Of a stretch of 64,000 bases of DNA, positions 61,359 to 64,000 are shown one piece after another. A program made the translations under genes and the position numbers. Position 1 is the first letter of the stretch. Each line of letters opens with the position of its first letter. The notes beneath the pieces are model-generated. The model had not been told where the DNA came from and did no database searches. It saw only the letters and a list, made by a program, of their open reading frames with translations. Source of the DNA: Caballeronia udeis (GTDB lineage: Bacteria; Pseudomonadota; Gammaproteobacteria; Burkholderiales; Burkholderiaceae); contig NZ_FCOK02000049.1 in assembly GCF_001544555.2 (NCBI RefSeq), positions 1 to 64,000 of the forward strand. The letters are read 5' to 3'.

Positions 61359-63134
61359 TCAGGCGTTATGCGCGATGGCCGTGGGCGCGTCCTGCTGGCT
61401 TTCGGCCAGCGGCTCGAATTCATTGATCGCATCAATCTCCGTGCCCATCGCGATGTTCGTCACGCGCTCCAGGATCACTTCCACGATGATCGGCACGCCG
61501 AATTCCGCGAGCATGCCCTGGGCCTTGCGCAGGGCGGGGGCGAGGTCTTCCGGGTTGAAGACGCGCACTGCCTTGCAGCCGAGCCCTTCGGCCACTGCGA
61601 CGTGATCGACGCCATAGCCGTTCAGATCGGGCGCGTTGATGTTCTCAAAGGCGAGCTGGACGCAATAGTCCATGTCGAAGCCACGCTGTGCCTGACGGAT
61701 CAGGCCGAGGTACGAGTTGTTCACGACCACATGGATGTACGGCAGCCGGAACTGCGCGCCAACGGCAAGCTCTTCGATCATGAACTGGAAGTCGTAGTCG
61801 CCGGACAACGCGACGATCGGCCGTTGCGGGTCCGCGGCACGCACGCCGAGCGCTGCCGGAATGGTCCAGCCGAGCGGGCCGGCCTGGCCGCAGTTGATCC
61901 AGTTGCGCGCCTTGTACACATGCAGGAACTGTGCGCCGGCGATCTGCGAAAGACCGATCGTCGAGACGTAGCAGGTATCGCGGCCGAAGACCTTGTTCAT
62001 CTCTTCGTAGACGCGTTGCGGTTTCATCGGCACGTTGTCGAAGTGCGTCTTGCGATGCATCGTGCGCTTGCGTTCCTGGCACTCGCCGACCCACGTTCCA
62101 CGATCCTTCAGCTTGCCCGCGGCCTTCCACTCACGTGCCACTTCGACGAACAATTCGAGCGCGAATTTAGCGTCGGAGACAATGCCCAGATCCGGTCCGA
62201 ACACGCGGCCGATCTGCGTCGGTTCAATGTCGACGTGAACGAATGTACGGCCCTTCGTATAAACCTCGACGCTGCCCGTGTGACGGTTCGCCCAACGATT
62301 ACCGATACCCAGCACGAAGTCGGACGCGAGCATGCTGGCGTTGCCGTACCGGTGCGCCGTTTGCAAACCGCACATGCCGGCCATCAGCGGATGATCGTCG
62401 GGGATTGCGCCCCAGCTCATCAGCGTGGGGATCACCGGCACGTTCATGATTTCAGCGAATTCGACCAGCAGATCCTCGGCCGCCGCATTCAACACGCCGC
62501 CACCCGACACGATCAACGGGCGCTCCGACGCCGTCAGCATCGCCAGCGCTTTTTCGACCTGAGCGCGCGTTGCTTTCGGCTTGTAGACGGGCAGCGGTTC
62601 GTACGTGTCGATATCGAACTCGATTTCCGCGAGTTGCACGTCGATCGGCAGGTCGACCAGCACCGGACCCGGACGGCCCGAGCGCATCAGGTGGAATGCC
62701 TGCTGGAACACGCGCGGCACGAGCGCCGGTTCGCGCACGGTCACGGCCCACTTGGTGACCGGCTTGGCGATCGATTCAATATCGACGGCCTGGAAGTCTT
62801 CTTTATAGAGACGCGCACGCGGTGCCTGACCGGTGATAGCGAGAATAGGGATGGAGTCGGCCTGGGCGGAATACAAGCCGGTGATCATGTCCGTTCCCGC
62901 CGGTCCCGACGTGCCGATACACACACCAATGTTGCCTGGCGCTGCCCGCGTATAGCCTTCGGCCATATGCGACGCGCCTTCCACGTGGCGTGCCAGCACG
63001 TGGCCGATGCTGCCGGCCCGTTGCAGGGCGGAGTAGAACGGGTTGATCGCGGCGCCCGGAACGCCGAACGCCATTTCGATCCCTTCTTTTTCCAGCACGA
63101 GAACGGCTGCGTCGACTGCTCGCATTTTCGTCAT
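61359..63134 (-). CDS. gcl: Glyoxylate carboligase (tartronate-semialdehyde synthase)
   Basis: Protein of 591 residues that condenses two glyoxylate molecules to tartronate semialdehyde and CO2, using thiamine diphosphate and a non-catalytic FAD. It is in the acetohydroxyacid synthase superfamily: N-terminal GVPGAAINPFYSAL (where this family replaces the usual catalytic Glu), VCIGTSGPAGTDMITGL, and the C-terminal ThDP motif GDYDFQFMIEELAV followed by VVNNSYLG. First gene of the gcl-hyi-glxR operon, divergent from a LysR gene with an ATAC-N5-GTAT site between. Confidence 0.96.
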   Translation of the reverse strand: MTKMRAVDAAVLVLEKEGIEMAFGVPGAAINPFYSALQRAGSIGHVLARHVEGASHMAEGYTRAAPGNIGVCIGTSGPAGTDMITGLYSAQADSIPILAITGQAPRARLYKEDFQAVDIESIAKPVTKWAVTVREPALVPRVFQQAFHLMRSGRPGPVLVDLPIDVQLAEIEFDIDTYEPLPVYKPKATRAQVEKALAMLTASERPLIVSGGGVLNAAAEDLLVEFAEIMNVPVIPTLMSWGAIPDDHPLMAGMCGLQTAHRYGNASMLASDFVLGIGNRWANRHTGSVEVYTKGRTFVHVDIEPTQIGRVFGPDLGIVSDAKFALELFVEVAREWKAAGKLKDRGTWVGECQERKRTMHRKTHFDNVPMKPQRVYEEMNKVFGRDTCYVSTIGLSQIAGAQFLHVYKARNWINCGQAGPLGWTIPAALGVRAADPQRPIVALSGDYDFQFMIEELAVGAQFRLPYIHVVVNNSYLGLIRQAQRGFDMDYCVQLAFENINAPDLNGYGVDHVAVAEGLGCKAVRVFNPEDLAPALRKAQGMLAEFGVPIIVEVILERVTNIAMGTEIDAINEFEPLAESQQDAPTAIAHNA

Positions 63135-63246
63135 GAGTGTCTCCTTCCATTGTGTTCTGCTGCATCGCGCCCTTGCGCAATGTCGTTGAGGGGACTTTAT
63201 GCGTATGCCGGAGTGTTGATAAGATCAGCCAGAGTCGTTTGATCCG

Positions 63247-63259
63247 ATACAAAAAGTAT
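63247..63259. promoter_or_regulatory. Candidate LysR operator (ATAC-N5-GTAT) at gcl
   Basis: Perfect four-base inverted repeat with a five-base A-rich spacer, fitting the T-N11-A pattern of LysR regulators. It lies 29 bases upstream of the LysR gene and 113 bases from the gcl start in the divergent region. Assignment is from position and symmetry. Confidence 0.5.
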
Positions 63260-63287
63260 GGAACGGATGAACAATGGAGACAGGCAA

Positions 63288-64000
63288 ATGGACCGCTTCA
63301 GGCAGATTGAGACGTTCGTGAAGGTCGCCGAGGCCGGCAGTCTGGCTGCGGCGGCGCTGGAGGAAGGGGTGTCGCCGGTCATTTTGGGGCGGCGTATTGA
63401 TGCGCTGGAGAAGCGTCTGGGCGTCAAGCTGATGTACCGGTCGACGCGCCGTCTAGTGGTAAGCGAGGAGGGCGCGGCGTTCCTCGAACGCTGCCGTGGC
63501 CTGCTCGCCGACTGGAATCAGGCTGAAGGCGAACTTGCCGATGGCCAGCGCACCGTCGACGGCCATCTGATTGTCTCGGCACCGGCGGCGTTCGGACGAA
63601 TGCACGTGGCGCCGCACGCGCCCGGTTTTCTCGTCGATAAACCCGCGTTGCAGATGTCGTTCAACCTGAACGACCGCGTGGCCGACCTGATCCGCGAGGG
63701 GTACGACCTGTCGATCCGTATCGGCGGGGCGGTTGATCAGAACTTCGTTGCGGTGAAACTCGCCGATAACCGCCGGGTGGTCTGCGGCACGCCGGCGTAT
63801 TTCAGGAAGCACGGCAAGCCGAAATCACTCGATGACCTGCCGCGCCACAACTGCCTCGCGTTCAATTTGCAGGGCGGGCAGAACCGCGGCTGGTATTTTC
63901 GCCGCAACGGCAAACTCGTTACTGTGCGTGTTTCGGGCAACCTGGATTGCAACGACGGCGAACTGTTGCACCGGTGGGTGTCGGAGGGGCATGGACTTGG
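63288..64000 (+). CDS. LysR-family regulator of glyoxylate genes (cut by window end)
   Basis: Partial gene: 237 codons visible, running off the right edge. Helix-turn-helix at about residues 5-62 (FRQIETFVKVAEAGSLAAAALEEG and following), then a LysR substrate-binding domain with DGHLIVSAPAAFGR and GYDLSIRIGG. The closest style is the DsdC/GcvA-like group with many aromatic-pathway and glyoxylate relatives. It starts at 63288 with GGAGA nearby (an ATG at 63267 is also in frame). Divergent from gcl, so it probably controls that operon. Confidence 0.88.
   Translation, partial: MDRFRQIETFVKVAEAGSLAAAALEEGVSPVILGRRIDALEKRLGVKLMYRSTRRLVVSEEGAAFLERCRGLLADWNQAEGELADGQRTVDGHLIVSAPAAFGRMHVAPHAPGFLVDKPALQMSFNLNDRVADLIREGYDLSIRIGGAVDQNFVAVKLADNRRVVCGTPAYFRKHGKPKSLDDLPRHNCLAFNLQGGQNRGWYFRRNGKLVTVRVSGNLDCNDGELLHRWVSEGHGL

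Noticed and set aside
61326..63242. 638-codon open frame antisense to gcl
   Set aside because: Gcl is confirmed by full-length family motifs; the opposite frame has His/Arg/Asp-rich random composition.
1..64000. Insertion sequences, prophage genes or CRISPR arrays
   Set aside because: No transposase, integrase, phage structural gene or regularly spaced repeat array was recognised.

Overview
The window is about 64 kb of GC-rich chromosomal DNA from a betaproteobacterium of the family Burkholderiaceae, most like the Paraburkholderia/Caballeronia/Burkholderia group. That placement rests on the protein content (DUF2939, DUF2252, DUF1488, a non-rhizobial NodIJ pair, a LexA of Burkholderia type, the sbp-cysTWA-cysB order) and on GC-biased coding. 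No rRNA, insertion sequence, prophage or CRISPR array was found. It reads mostly as core chromosome, with a few accessory islets.

Layout. 1-528: an intergenic repeat module, a second copy of which lies at 10.6-10.8 kb. 529-10077: purine catabolism and uptake (urate oxidase PuuD, hydroxyisourate hydrolase, a guanine/8-oxoguanine deaminase, a LysR regulator, and a four-gene BMP-type nucleoside/purine ABC transporter), followed by dodecin. 10.8-16.7 kb: a hypothetical protein, MscL, a DUF2252 protein and glycogen debranching enzyme GlgX. 16.8-19.0 kb: a PspA/IM30 protein with a TPR membrane protein. 19.3-24.6 kb: a decayed DUF2177 gene, a ribbon-helix-helix-like protein, PBP1A and an unusual J-domain protein. 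24.8-26.1 kb: a periplasmic copper-handling operon (DUF2946, CopC, PCuAC). 26.3-30.4 kb: initiator tRNA-fMet and a 1236-residue trimeric autotransporter adhesin.

30.8-37.6 kb: small metabolic and hypothetical genes, including an SMR pump, a tiny 29-codon ORF overlapping the next gene, a TetR regulator, a 3-hydroxyisobutyryl-CoA hydrolase, DusA and tRNA-His. 37.8-38.5 kb: a VapBC-type toxin-antitoxin pair beside the tRNA. 38.7-47.7 kb: a DHA2 efflux pump, a Tas-like aldo/keto reductase, transketolase plus 6-phosphogluconate dehydrogenase, a NodIJ-type ABC exporter and a universal stress protein. 47.8-49.9 kb: DUF2939, a small hypothetical and LexA with two SOS boxes. 50.1-56.3 kb: sulfate uptake (sbp, cysT, cysW, cysA, cysB) and an asparaginase. 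56.3-58.6 kb: a GNAT acetyltransferase and an AT-rich islet carrying a deoxyribosyltransferase-like gene and a Vat-like xenobiotic acetyltransferase. 58.8-64 kb: a BON-LysM protein, then the glyoxylate pathway gcl-hyi-glxR with a divergent LysR regulator cut off by the window end.

The two ends are metabolically related: purine and urate breakdown at the left yields allantoin and eventually glyoxylate, which the gcl-hyi-glxR operon at the right converts to glycerate. No wholly new multi-gene system is evident. The best leads are the duplicated intergenic repeat flanking the purine block, the AT-rich NDT-like/Vat islet, the PspA-TPR pair, the J-domain protein and the overlapping small-ORF pair at 32.4 kb.
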